Origin: Fragilaria radians
Taxonomy: Eukaryota > Bacillariophyta > Fragilariophyceae > Fragilariales > Fragilariaceae
DNA: 14,810 nt
Direction: 5' to 3'
NCBI GenBank assembly: GCA_900642245.1
Contig: CAAAJI010000026.1
Coordinates: 142,673 to 157,482 of the forward strand
Of the stretch, positions 1-8,882 are shown one piece after another. The notes beneath the pieces are model-generated. The model was not told where the DNA came from, made no database searches, and saw only the letters and a program-made list of their open reading frames with translations. Within the stretch, counting starts at the first letter, position 1, and the number at the start of each line of letters is the position of its first letter. The translations under genes and the position numbers were made by a program.

Positions 1-390
1 CCCAGGCTTACGCTTGGGGTTTTCTACATCCAAGTAACAAGATTCTTGAACAGAAATATCAGCTGGTATTCCCCTCAAGTCTCCTCTCTGACATTCGGAT
101 TCCTCATCGGATTTTGAAGCGATTGCGTTACTGAAAGCTTTCGGTTCTGATTGCACCGTCTCGTTGGAAGCAATTGGTACTTCGGATTTCTTACCACGCG
201 TTCGCCTGGCCTGAGTATTTGGCTTGCTCGGTAAGGGATTTGAATTCACAGCACCATTTACATCTTCCTTACTTGTTGCTGGATTTTGACACGCTCTACG
301 TCTCCTTGGAATGTTCATTGTCGCTTCACCCATTACAGCCAACAGGCCTCCTTCAGTCGAGATGCGGCGGCTTCTTGTACGTGGTGGCAT
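1..390 (-). CDS. Partial basic, Arg/Ser-rich protein, N-terminal part (runs off left edge)
   Basis: The minus strand is open for 130 codons from an ATG at 390 to the window edge, so the C-terminus is missing. The protein starts MPPRTRSRR, has a second basic cluster (PRRRRAC, about residues 28-34) and a third (ARRTRGKK, about 62-69), followed by a Ser/Glu-rich acidic part (SDEESE). Clusters like these are typical of nuclear localisation signals and low-complexity nuclear proteins. I do not recognise a domain and give no function. The ATG at 390 has an A at -3. An upstream ATG at 475 opens a short ORF that could be a uORF, or a first exon joined by a 76-nt intron (305-380) that would replace the N-terminus given here. 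The absence of stops over 130 codons and sensible codon use support real coding sequence; the exact start is uncertain. Confidence 0.6.
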   Translation of the reverse strand, partial: MPPRTRSRRISTEGGLLAVMGEATMNIPRRRRACQNPATSKEDVNGAVNSNPLPSKPNTQARRTRGKKSEVPIASNETVQSEPKAFSNAIASKSDEESECQRGDLRGIPADISVQESCYLDVENPKRKPG

Positions 391-475
391 TCTGCTTCGT
401 TATTTGAAGGTATTCTGGAATGTCAACACGAATCGCATCCAGTGTGAAGCTTGATAGTCCGTTAGGATCAATCAT
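353..475 (-). other. Short ORF at the 5' end: uORF or alternative first exon
   Basis: A 40-codon ORF starts at the ATG at 475 (MIDPNGLSSFTLDAIRVDIP...) and overlaps the main ORF in another frame, ending at a TGA (353-355). If nothing is spliced it is an overlapping uORF. If a GT donor at 380 (GTACAAG) is joined to an AG at 305 (CATTCCAAG), a 76-nt intron is removed. Codon 32 is then completed as ACG and the reading continues in the frame of the downstream protein at RRRACQNP. The acceptor has no strong pyrimidine tract, so both models remain open. Confidence 0.35.
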
Positions 476-2248
476 AATTTAACGATCAGTTGTAAAATAT
501 TTTTAAATTTAGATTTCAAATCACTCAACATTTTGTTCCGTATTCCAATGGAGTAGTTCAAAATTCCATCGTAATACTGGAAAATCCTAAAAAGCTGTAT
601 TCTCAAATGCTGAGAGGAATTTACACTTCTTGGTACATTAGCTCCTTTATGATTATTGTATTGGGCTGTCATGGCTATATGTGAATAACAACTTTTCAAA
701 TACATTAAAAAATATGCACACAGTTAGTATAAACAGGATTACAGAAAGGTGAAGACTAGACTTTTGAATGGGAGAATATCTGTGGTGCGACACAAAATGT
801 CATGTCGAAATTTGCTCATGGTATGGAATAAGTAAAGTCCAATCTTGATGATTCAAGGATATTAAAGGACAAACGATTATATGACCATTAACTAAGTTCA
901 AATGTTCCTAATACTGCTGTCAATCGGGGTTATGAGTGTGAAAAATGAAGCAGATTATTACGGTATTTGAAAATCACGATAAAGAATTCAACCAGCACAC
1001 ACACGGTTGAGGTTACCCATGACATTTTGTATAAAAAAATTGTTCCTGAAAAAATGTTCTTGTGTTACCAGAAACGCCCCAGGCATCAGCATCAGTGGGT
1101 ACCCCTAATGAATGACAGCAAAAAGGAAGTGTTGGAAGTGCAAACAATTAGAAATCAGTCTAAATGAAAAAAAGAAATTGTGGAACAATCGGGCATAAAT
1201 CACGAGTTTGCAAAGATAGGAATGGAAACATGGTGGCAATAAGAGTGATAAGTCCGCTGCAATTATTGCCTTCATTGCCATTGGACTGAACACTTGAAAA
1301 AATACTTATCAAAACTAGAGGAAAGAAAGCAAAACAAAAATATCCAAGCTACAAGTAGCTTCAGTAGTCAGAAAAAGTAGAGTTTTGAATTACAAGATAT
1401 CAACCCTTCAGTATTCAGAGAGTTATGTCTACTTAACGTAGTGTTGTGACAGTGATCAAGTTGTCAATAATTCACTTAAAGGTTAAGGCAAAAAAGAAAT
1501 GCTTTAATTTGATAAAGGAAAGATACATCGATGATTCACGATTCAAAATTGTGTGGACAATTTGAACTTTCCTGCAAAGATTGCATTATTGCTATGGCTT
1601 GACAGAGGAACATGATCAAAGCTTCAAATGGAGAAAGTCGCATCCCAAGTGAACGGCTTTTTATGAATATAAGTTTCCTTACAGACAAGAGCTATGCAGG
1701 TCCAAAGTTTGGACACTTGTCTTTGATGAGTGCCCAAGATCAACATTAAAGAAAGAACATATTTATTCCATTTATTTGCACATGAAATTACGGACAAACA
1801 TTGATGACTCAAAATTAACCCAAATTTAGTGTTGATTCATAATTTTGTATATAAAAATATGCATAATTTTTTCCGAGACATGTGTACAAATTTTGAGAAA
1901 GTTACAGTGATTTAAACTTTTTGAATTATGCTATATACTCAAACTCTTCACAAGATTAAATACAGGTTTTGATTACAGAAATTGCTAAATTAGATGTTAA
2001 TCTATTGGTATTCTCAAGTACAAGCAAATGAACTGTATATTATGAGGTACATTGATGAATTAATTTTGCTTTAAGATCCTCACGATCTTCCTTGAGTCTA
2101 GTCGTGATACTTTTCCTTGAAATAGACCATAGGGGGACATGGTGAATAATAATTGTGTACAGGTACAAAAAATTCCGTTAAAGTATTCTCATTGTCTGTA
2201 CGTCACTTTCGTTAGGAGAACCACATTCGCTGGTTTCTGAATTCTGAC
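476..2248. other. AT-rich divergent intergenic region, no gene recognised
   Basis: This 1.8 kb stretch separates the minus-strand basic protein from Atg13. Open frames here are at most about 77 codons, AT-rich and without recognisable motifs. A patch around 1110-1290 gives cysteine-rich peptides in two frames broken by stops, which could be an old transposon remnant but cannot be assigned. The last ~100 bases presumably contain the Atg13 promoter and 5' UTR. Confidence 0.6.
2200..2205 (+). promoter_or_regulatory. ACGTCA (CRE-like) motif upstream of Atg13
   Basis: A single ACGTCA hexamer lies 44-49 bases before the Atg13 ATG. The same hexamer recurs in three other promoter-like spacers of this window. 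One hexamer alone is weak evidence. Confidence 0.3.
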
Positions 2249-3838
2249 ATGTTGATGCAATCAACGACAAGCAACTCTTCTTCTGGTCCTCGAGCAAAAT
2301 GCGATCAAGTCATATTTGAAGCTATCGTGAAGGCTGCTGAAATAATAGTCTTCGCTCGTAATCCTTCTATGCATCCATCATCGCAAACGCAAAAGAATTC
2401 GAATTCGTCCACCACTACAACCGCAACAAATTTTTCCGGACGGTTTAATCTGCAAATTCCAGAACTTTCTGAAATCCGACAATCCTTACAAAATTATCGA
2501 CAGTCTCTTCATCTACCACTTAGATTAGATATCTATTCTAATCGAGTCCTTGTGGAACGCTGGTCACTAGAATATTTACAGCAACAATCGCATTCTTTAA
2601 TCGGAGACCCTATCGTACAATTACGACAAGTTTGCAAGAAATTGGTTGTTTGGTTAAGAACTCTATATTGTAGGACTCGAATGCTACCATCCTTCGCATT
2701 GAGAGGTACGAATGTTCAGTATAGACTGGAAGTCAGTGAAGCCGCTTTGTCCGTTCCTCAATTTGATTTGGTCAAGAGTACCGAAGTACCAACTCCCTAC
2801 GGATTGCTATTCTGGAAAGTATGGTACGCACCCAACGTAAAACGACCGACAACGAAGCCTATTCCCATACAAACTAGTAATGTCGTCTCAGTCCCGTCTC
2901 CGATTGCTAACGTAGCAAAGAGTGCCCCAACTCGTGACAATCATCTGACTCCTTCAGCACAACAAATGCTCACAAATCATTATCAACCATCACACCCTCC
3001 CACTGGATCATTTGATCGTGCCGGCTTGCTAGAACGAGCTCGGTCAAATATTACAGATGCATCCAGTGATGCGGATCATCACAAGCGAAGCGGACATCAT
3101 ACTCGTTCTCACTCTTCTACAATTTCACATCGTTCTGCATTGCATGATCCTCCCACCTATGCCTACAACAATAATAACCTCAACAACAACAATCCATTTG
3201 TTGGTATAACGAAAAATCAATATCCAACGCCTTCACCACCGCCGCCATTGTCCCATAGTCCATATTTATCCGCGACGCCTAACAACAATTCTCCAGCTCT
3301 TTTATCGTCGACACCACCCAGTTTGGGATTTTTACTCCCTCCAGCAGCTTTACGTGGTTCCTCCTATAATAATTCATCACAAGCACCACCATTTTCTAAT
3401 TTACCTCGTCAGCTTTCCAAGCCCGAAGAGTTGTGTACTTTATCACAGCTACCAATGCCATCGTCGTTAGATTTGTTGCATAAATCGCCTTTCCAAGCTT
3501 TGGGCTTGATGTCCGCAGGTGTTGGTACTGATCCAGATTGGATGCGACAATCAAGTACTCTATCAGCTGTCTATCAAATTCAACAGAAAGAAGATACTGT
3601 CAGCTTGGCAAGTACAAATACTGTTGAAGGGGTGATGTTGAGTCAAAAAACGAATGACGACGACGATGAGGATGATATGCCATTCGCTGTAGAGGACGAG
3701 TCATCTTTTAATGCAAAGAAAAACTTCCAACCACAATCATTATCGATTCTAGAAACCGAGCCATCTCATCTTTTGTCTGCGTTATCAGTACAATTGCAAG
3801 AATTCCAAATGTTTGGTTCCCAACTAGATGAGACTTAG
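2249..3838 (+). CDS. ATG13: Autophagy-related protein 13 (HORMA domain)
   Basis: This is a 529-residue intronless ORF. Residues about 17-195 match the Atg13 HORMA domain: an opening helix (CDQVIFEAIVKAAEIIVFAR), then a segment with LRLDIYSNRVLVERWSLEYL, a central helix with VCKKLVVWLRTLYCRTRMLPS, and a closing strand (GLLFWKVWYAP). Residues ~200-465 are low complexity, rich in Ser, Pro and Asn, with an Asn run near 308-320, as expected for the disordered Atg13 tail. An acidic run followed by MPFAVEDE (470-484) resembles the acidic PFA-type motif near Atg13 C-termini. In the family, Atg13 is the regulatory subunit of the Atg1/ULK1 kinase complex that starts autophagosome formation, and the tail binds Atg1 and Atg17/FIP200. 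The first ATG was chosen; residue 3 is also Met. Family assignment is confident; partners are by homology only. Confidence 0.9.
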   Translation: MLMQSTTSNSSSGPRAKCDQVIFEAIVKAAEIIVFARNPSMHPSSQTQKNSNSSTTTTATNFSGRFNLQIPELSEIRQSLQNYRQSLHLPLRLDIYSNRVLVERWSLEYLQQQSHSLIGDPIVQLRQVCKKLVVWLRTLYCRTRMLPSFALRGTNVQYRLEVSEAALSVPQFDLVKSTEVPTPYGLLFWKVWYAPNVKRPTTKPIPIQTSNVVSVPSPIANVAKSAPTRDNHLTPSAQQMLTNHYQPSHPPTGSFDRAGLLERARSNITDASSDADHHKRSGHHTRSHSSTISHRSALHDPPTYAYNNNNLNNNNPFVGITKNQYPTPSPPPPLSHSPYLSATPNNNSPALLSSTPPSLGFLLPPAALRGSSYNNSSQAPPFSNLPRQLSKPEELCTLSQLPMPSSLDLLHKSPFQALGLMSAGVGTDPDWMRQSSTLSAVYQIQQKEDTVSLASTNTVEGVMLSQKTNDDDDEDDMPFAVEDESSFNAKKNFQPQSLSILETEPSHLLSALSVQLQEFQMFGSQLDET

Positions 3839-4203
3839 ATAAGTTAAGAACACAAATTTTCCTTGTTCGATGTACTCATTTTGCTGTATTGTTGGTCATG
3901 TCGTAATATCGTGATCACAACGTCTACTTTTTCTACATTACGAGATAGATGAATAGCTGTTAACAAATAATTATTATATCAAACAATGGAATTCATGATG
4001 ATATGTAGAGCCAACGAATGTAGCCTTCTCATCGTAATAACTATGCATGCCGAAGCTTTCAACTGGACTTTTCCGCGACTTGAGCATCATTCCTCTTTCA
4101 CAAAGCCCATGGATGTCCCAATTTATTTCCCTCTTTGCAGGAGTTCCTTGTGATACGTAAACATTCTGTGAAGCCCATAGTTTCCAGGTGGAAGGCTCTT
4201 TCC

Positions 4204-4227
4204 AGGCTTTTTAAATATTTAAAGCCT
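4204..4227. repeat. Near-perfect palindrome
   Basis: AGGCTTT is answered by AAAGCCT around an AT core. With a 2-base TT bulge the two arms pair over 11 bases. It could be a cruciform or terminator-like hairpin of the Atg13 3' region, or chance in AT-rich DNA. Confidence 0.45.
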
Positions 4228-4252
4228 AATGATGTAAATGAAAAAAACCTCC

Positions 4253-4330
4253 TCATGATAACGATGATGCAGTTCCGATCATCGTTGTGCATGCAAGAAT
4301 AGTTTCTGCGCCTCATCATGGTTATCACGA
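4253..4330. repeat. 17-bp inverted repeat with 44-base loop
   Basis: The left arm 4253-4269 (TCATGATAACGATGATG) and the right arm 4314-4330 (CATCATGGTTATCACGA) are reverse complements at 15 of 17 positions. No target-site duplication or transposase is visible. It may be a MITE fragment or a structured RNA element. Confidence 0.45.
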
Positions 4331-4486
4331 GACGTTCACTATCATGTATCAAAATATTGGGAATGAGTATTGCGACACTTAAGGTTTGTACTCTGCTACT
4401 TGTTGCCAAGTCCTGACTTTCCCGATGGAAGGCTTCAAACTAGGCCTTTTAGGTTTTGCACTCATTTTTTCGGTAAAGAGCTTGTC

Positions 4487-4517
4487 ACGTCACTGATGTG
4501 AATAATGCTGCACGTCA
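4487..4517 (+). promoter_or_regulatory. Two ACGTCA (CRE-like) motifs upstream of the chimeric gene
   Basis: ACGTCA occurs at 4487-4492 and 4512-4517, 25 bases apart and about 122-152 bases before the ATG at 4639. The GAPDH promoter downstream carries the same motif three times, so the chimera and GAPDH may share bZIP-type control. Confidence 0.4.
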
Positions 4518-4638
4518 TTGCTGTGAACTTCACTTGCTCACATGCCCTTGTTACATTTGAGCGCTTCACAGCCTCGCCACCGGCTCATGGTCATAATAAG
4601 CACTTCACACACATTCGTAAAAGCAAATCTGAGTGAAA

Positions 4639-5867
4639 ATGTCAGCTGCAAAGATTGGAGTCAATGGTCTAGGACGGGTTGGCCGGTGAGTACCGTCATT
4701 CTTTGCTGACTAGATGGATGGATTGATGCTATAACTTGATACAATGTATGGATAATCCCTTAAGCTCTCAAGCAAATAGATATGGAGGAATCATGGATTA
4801 GAACATGTAATCTATTCAAATCGGAAATTGAGCAACTTCGTCTAACCTATTCCTCACTCGAAACAACACCAAACAGTCATGTGATGAAGGCATCCTCCTT
4901 CAAGCCAAGCATTCAAGCAGTTGCTGGCATTAACGTAGTCAACCCGACTGATAAATGCAATATGCCATCTTTTTCCTCCCGCAAGTTTTCTTCTATTGCT
5001 TGTGCGAATCAACTAAAGTCATCTGAGATCATGATGCGGGGTGATATTCGTACCTTCTTTTCGAGTGATAAGTCGAAATCCCCGGATATTACGGATGATG
5101 AAGTCAGGGCACTTTTTAGTTTGTGGAACAATGCCTTGGCAACTCTAGATGCAGATGCTGTCGCAAAGCGTTATGCCAAGACAGGAGTGCTTCTTCCAAC
5201 TGTGTCTGACCTCCCAAGAACCAATTACGACCTCATCAAGTCGTACTTTGTTGACTTTTTGCAAAAGAAACCCCAAGGAGTTATTCTCGAAAGTTATGTT
5301 ACACGTGGTGAAGGTTGGGCCCAAGATGTGGGTATTTATGAGTTTACCCTGGGAGCGACAGGAGACAAAGTGAAGGCTCGATACACTTATGTCTATGTCT
5401 ATGAAGATGGTGAATGGAAAATTTCTCACCATCATTCTTCCATTTTGCCGGAAGGACTTCTTGCGGCTACTGCTGGAAAGACATCTGTACCAGATATTTC
5501 CGAGAAAGAAGTCCAAGGCCTTTTCACACTTTGGAATGATGCCCTAGCCACTTTGAACCCTGATGCTGTCACTGCACGCTATGCGAAGAATGGAATTCTT
5601 CTTCCAACTGTTTCCAACATCCCACGTACTACGCACGAAACGATTCGTGATTATTTTGTCAACTTTTTGAACATGAAGCCTCAGGGAATCATCTTGGAAA
5701 GCAACGTTTTGAAAGGCGATGATTGGGCACTGGATGCAGGAATTTATGAATTCACATTTGGTGCTACCGGTGATGTCGCAAGAGCACGATACTCCTATAT
5801 GTACACCTACGAGGATGGAGAGTGGAAGATAGCTCATCACCACTCCTCAGTGATGCCAGAAAAATAA
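4639..5867 (+). CDS. Chimeric protein: GAPDH N-terminus fused to two SnoaL/DUF4440 domains
   Basis: The proposed model joins 4639-4685 to 4877-5867 (345 residues). Exon 1 encodes MSAAKIGVNGLGRVGR, 11/16 identical to exon 1 of the GAPDH at 9314, and both exons end in phase 2 inside the same Arg codon. Exon 2 begins HVMKASSFKPSIQAVAGIN, matching the GAPDH continuation LVMRAAANKPNIQIVAIN at 11/18. The similarity then stops, and the Asp that contacts NAD ribose in GAPDH is absent. Residues 45-80 (MPSFSSRKFSS... to ...RTFFSSDK) look like a mitochondrial presequence. Two 125-residue SnoaL/DUF4440 (NTF2-like) domains follow at about 85-209 and 221-345, 66% identical, each with ALFxLWN-type, RYAK.G.LLPTVS and HHHSS motifs. 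SnoaL-like folds include enzymes and CaMKII-type association domains; the substrate is unknown. An unspliced start at 4782 or an internal start at 4962 (301 residues) are alternatives. There is no catalytic GAPDH part. Confidence 0.82.
4686..4876 (+). other. Intron 1 of the chimeric gene (GAPDH-derived position)
   Basis: The 191-nt intron has a GTGAGT donor directly after the GAPDH-like exon 1. It carries a branch-like TCTAACCTATTC (4841-4852), a pyrimidine-rich stretch and an AACAG acceptor, with the branch A about 31 nt from the 3' splice site. The GAPDH intron carries TCTAACCCATTC, identical at 11 of 12 bases. A second AG at 4800-4801 would also keep frame but lacks a branch site and would break the GAPDH similarity after Arg16. 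Confidence 0.75.
5082..5864 (+). repeat. Intragenic tandem duplication of the SnoaL domain
   Basis: Unit 1 is 5082-5456 and unit 2 is 5490-5864. The 125-residue products align without gaps and agree at 82 positions. They are joined by an 11-residue linker (LLAATAGKTSV). Aromatic and histidine positions that would line the SnoaL pocket are kept in both, so neither copy looks dead. NTF2-like domains commonly dimerise, so one chain could form an internal pseudo-dimer. Confidence 0.85.
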
Positions 5868-8057
5868 AAGATACTACTACTAAGGAGTATAATGTGCTTT
5901 GTTGACAAGTAGCTACTGTCTTTACAAAATACTCGTATCTAAAATTAGTTTCATTCTCTCACGCTTCTTGTCTTGCTCCAGTCAACGCTATTCAGCTTCT
6001 CTACTTTATTGCACCAAACGGTCTTCTATTCACCTACTTAGGGAAGGATTTGAAACAGACATAAATTGTTACGGTCCTTAAACAAGGTAAACATTTATTC
6101 TTGTACTAACACATTTATGCATCTCTCATACCAGGACACAAATGATGCTTCACAAACTAATAGATTTAAGCTTATGCTCCTTTCCAACACTTTTCTAGAC
6201 ATTCCAGTTGAAAAATTAAAGTCTGAGAAATGAGTAAACTTACCTTCCAAAATTTGAGATATCCAATAGATCTGCAGATTTTGTCCCAAAAATCATCTAT
6301 TTATAATAAATCAATTGATGATTTCAGGAGAACTTCAGGTATTTCAAGAACGAAATTTATCAAAAAAAGAAATTGTTTCCTCTGTAAAGGGCTGTTACTC
6401 CTGATTGCTGTCACTAATGAATGATCTCTAAACAAAAATAAAAAAAGATATCCAAAGCAGAGGACGCTAAGGCAAAGCACAAGGTTACAATGCTTTTTGT
6501 AGGCTGTGTTTGTCCTTCCCTGAGGACAAGAAAAAGATTGGATAGACCTTTGATGCAGGGTATGACATTGTATAGCGTATGGATCAAAAGAAAATTCTGC
6601 ATATTCAAGGAGTTCAACGTTATGAGACAACAACAAGTCTGGATGTGAAGGTTATGTGTACCTATATCAATGATATACTTGAAACAATGCATACCAAAGT
6701 TTAAATTGTAATCAAGGGTAGTATAAAATCTCGAAAGCATTTCTTTTTCCTACACATCGGTGGGTGATCTACCAAAATAGCTGACCTAGCGGATAATAAA
6801 GGTAACAAATTCTTCACTTTATTCTAGAGATTCACCTTAGGAAACTGATCAACTTAGCTCACAAGTCTAGCTCACCTTTTTGTCTCAACGGCATTCTGAA
6901 ATAGGTATTACCAACAACATTTTCTTGTAGATAATATGCGATGCCCTGGCAGTACACTCTTGTTACGCAATTGCTGCAAAAGATTTTGACATGGCATTGA
7001 ATGCACCAAACTTCAACTTCAGCTCAAAATCACTGAAATCTTACATAGCGAAAGGGAGCTACAGTCCAATGGAGGCATGAATGACAAATTTTTGAAAGGA
7101 TAAGATAGATGTATTGAAACAGCCAAAGTCATATATCCCGGGCTTGAAGCGGCAATTAATGGATAACGATATCTCCATTGCAGCTCATGATCGAAAAAAC
7201 CATGATTTTAATTTTAAAAAAGGCAGTAAGCTAAAATGACAGCTAATGTAACTTCAGAAATTTAAGAAAGTGATTTTTATCCAGACAGATTTCCTGCTAT
7301 CAATATAACGAAACACCTGAAATAACAAGAAATGACTAGAGCAATAAATATAAACGGAGGGGTCGTGTATCATGAATTTAATAAGGCATCTAATACCATG
7401 ATTAGGGAACGTTTGTAACATTAAAAATCGGCAACCTTTTGTATCATTGATTCGACTGGGTGAATATTTGCCTAATTAGGTAACTCTAGCACTTCATAAA
7501 TAACTCATCATGTTATGAACTTTAGTTTATGTTAATTTTAAATACATCAATTGAGTACCAACTTAAAAAAAATAATCATTTTCGTTCTAACTAAGGTTGG
7601 CTTCATATTGGTTTGACCCAATAGTAAATATGGCTATCATTTCAGTAAAAGCAAATCCTTCTTCACAACTAGAAATGAATAATTTAGTTAACTTTTTCAC
7701 GGTACATCTTCTCCTCTAGTTGTCTAATCCAAAATGGTGAGTATCATTGGAATACAGTATCTGACTAGAAGAAAAATAGGGAATGCGTGTTTTATCAGAA
7801 TATGGAGATGAGCCCAAAGGGCTGGAAGTGGTATGGTAAGCCTATCAGTTGGTGTATCAGTGTCAAATAATCAATTCCTGGTGCAAGAAAATTGCAAAAA
7901 ATTACTTCACTACTTCGAATTACATGCATTAGAAGGAAATTTGCTAAGACACAAACTTTGAAGTGGTAGGGTTAATAATTTTAAATTATTCCCTTATCGC
8001 TGTTACTACAAACTTACATATAACTTAACAAACAATGCCAGCAACATTGAAAATTGC
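5868..8057. other. AT-rich convergent intergenic region, no gene recognised
   Basis: These 2.2 kb lie between the 3' ends of the chimeric gene and the minus-strand LWYS/RGLE gene. The longest open frames (about 108-111 codons, minus strand, around 6300-6740) overlap one another and show no motif or typical codon use. A YINDIL peptide near 6660-6680 vaguely recalls a reverse transcriptase motif but is isolated. An AATAAA-like signal overlaps the chimera's stop region. I see no RNA gene or intact mobile element. Confidence 0.6.
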
Positions 8058-8882
8058 TCATGATGCAAGCGCCATTGTTGTGGGTAAAATGTTCAAGGAA
8101 GTTGTGGGAATCAATGTTTCTTTCTCCTTGTTTTCGAATTCTACATGAGGATTGGAGTTCAATGGTAGCACGGAACAGCATGGTCGTATTTTGGAATTTA
8201 TTGGAATTGTACGTGTCTCGGAAGCAACTTCCAGGGCATCACTCCTTGCCATTAGCTGAGCCCAACGTTTTGCAACAAGTGATCCTCCTTCTGATATTTG
8301 GCGGAATTTTTTAGTGAATTCAAAAGGATTTTCCTTTTGGGGTACCGTATTGGAGTTACGTCGCAATTCGTGTTGGTATTGTTGCAATCGTACAACCGAT
8401 GTTCGAACGGCATATCGCCGCAGAGCACGTTCCGTGCGTACCTTCACAACAGATTGAAACTCCAGTCCACGAGCATCCCGATAAGAATGTGATATCAAGG
8501 CATTAGCTAGAATATGAAACGTAGGATTTTGTTGTAAAGGGATTTCATGTTTCACATCTGCAGTGTCACAACACCATTGAAAGGCTGACGAAAGAATGTT
8601 CGAGTACGTGAGAGGAGGAAGTTGATCGTCGTTTAAAGTTTCCTGAATGACATCGTCATTTCGAATGCAAAGTGCATGCTTTACTGCTTCTTGTTTCATG
8701 CGATTTAAATCGGAGGCAGAATACCACAATCGTGCCTTCTCTTGCTCCTGTTCCAACTCGGGATTGGAATGACAGCATTCATTGGTCGATGCATGCATCC
8801 ATGGGTCGACAATTTCATACACTTGCATCTTTGAATGGAAAGTAACTGATTGGAGCTTTCGCTTCTTCATGAAAGGACTCAT
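8058..8882 (-). CDS. Conserved diatom-type protein of unknown function (LWYS/RGLE family)
   Basis: This is a 274-residue, intronless, basic protein. A short N-terminal tail (MSPFMKKRKLQ) leads into SVTFHSKMQVYEIVDP (12-27), then an ARLWYSASDLNRMKQEA helix start (50-66). A second conserved block, DARGLE (136-141), is followed by a long Arg-rich helix (residues ~145-175, RTERALRRYAVRTSVVRLQQ). From memory, this order (V-x-F strand, LWYS.D, RGLE, Arg-rich helix with AV..LQ) recurs in many uncharacterised diatom proteins; no biochemical function is known to me. The C-terminus (~180-274) is low in recognisable features. The gene is divergent from GAPDH with 431 bases between the ATGs, so the two may share a promoter. 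The start at 8882 is the first ATG; Met5 is an alternative. Confidence 0.75.
   Translation of the reverse strand: MSPFMKKRKLQSVTFHSKMQVYEIVDPWMHASTNECCHSNPELEQEQEKARLWYSASDLNRMKQEAVKHALCIRNDDVIQETLNDDQLPPLTYSNILSSAFQWCCDTADVKHEIPLQQNPTFHILANALISHSYRDARGLEFQSVVKVRTERALRRYAVRTSVVRLQQYQHELRRNSNTVPQKENPFEFTKKFRQISEGGSLVAKRWAQLMARSDALEVASETRTIPINSKIRPCCSVLPLNSNPHVEFENKEKETLIPTTSLNILPTTMALAS

Larger units (their letters stand above)
3839..4638. other. Intergenic region between Atg13 and the chimeric gene
   Basis: No coding sequence is recognised in these 800 bases; a 103-codon minus-strand frame has no motif and looks accidental. The stretch holds two imperfect inverted repeats (4204-4227 and 4253-4330) and, near its right end, two ACGTCA motifs. 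The last ~150 bases are the likely promoter and 5' UTR of the chimeric gene. Confidence 0.6.

Noticed and set aside
1095..1300. Cysteine-rich peptides (KRKCWKCK, CNYCLHCHW) as a transposase or gag zinc-finger remnant
   Set aside because: They occur in different frames broken by stops, with no catalytic or flanking motifs. A translated search could decide; reading alone does not support it.
4098..4409. 103-codon minus-strand ORF
   Set aside because: No motif, overlaps the inverted repeats, and its composition resembles the surrounding non-coding DNA.
4782..4876. ORF start at 4782 as the true start of the SnoaL gene
   Set aside because: It lies inside the proposed intron. The peptide MEESWIRTCNL... 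has no family similarity, whereas splicing from 4685 to 4877 recovers GAPDH similarity on both sides.
6640..6700. YINDIL as a copia-type reverse transcriptase YVDD motif
   Set aside because: The first Asp is replaced, the frame closes soon after, and no neighbouring RT motifs are visible.
6301..6740. Overlapping 111- and 108-codon minus-strand ORFs
   Set aside because: They overlap in different frames, have no recognisable domain and lie in AT-rich spacer.
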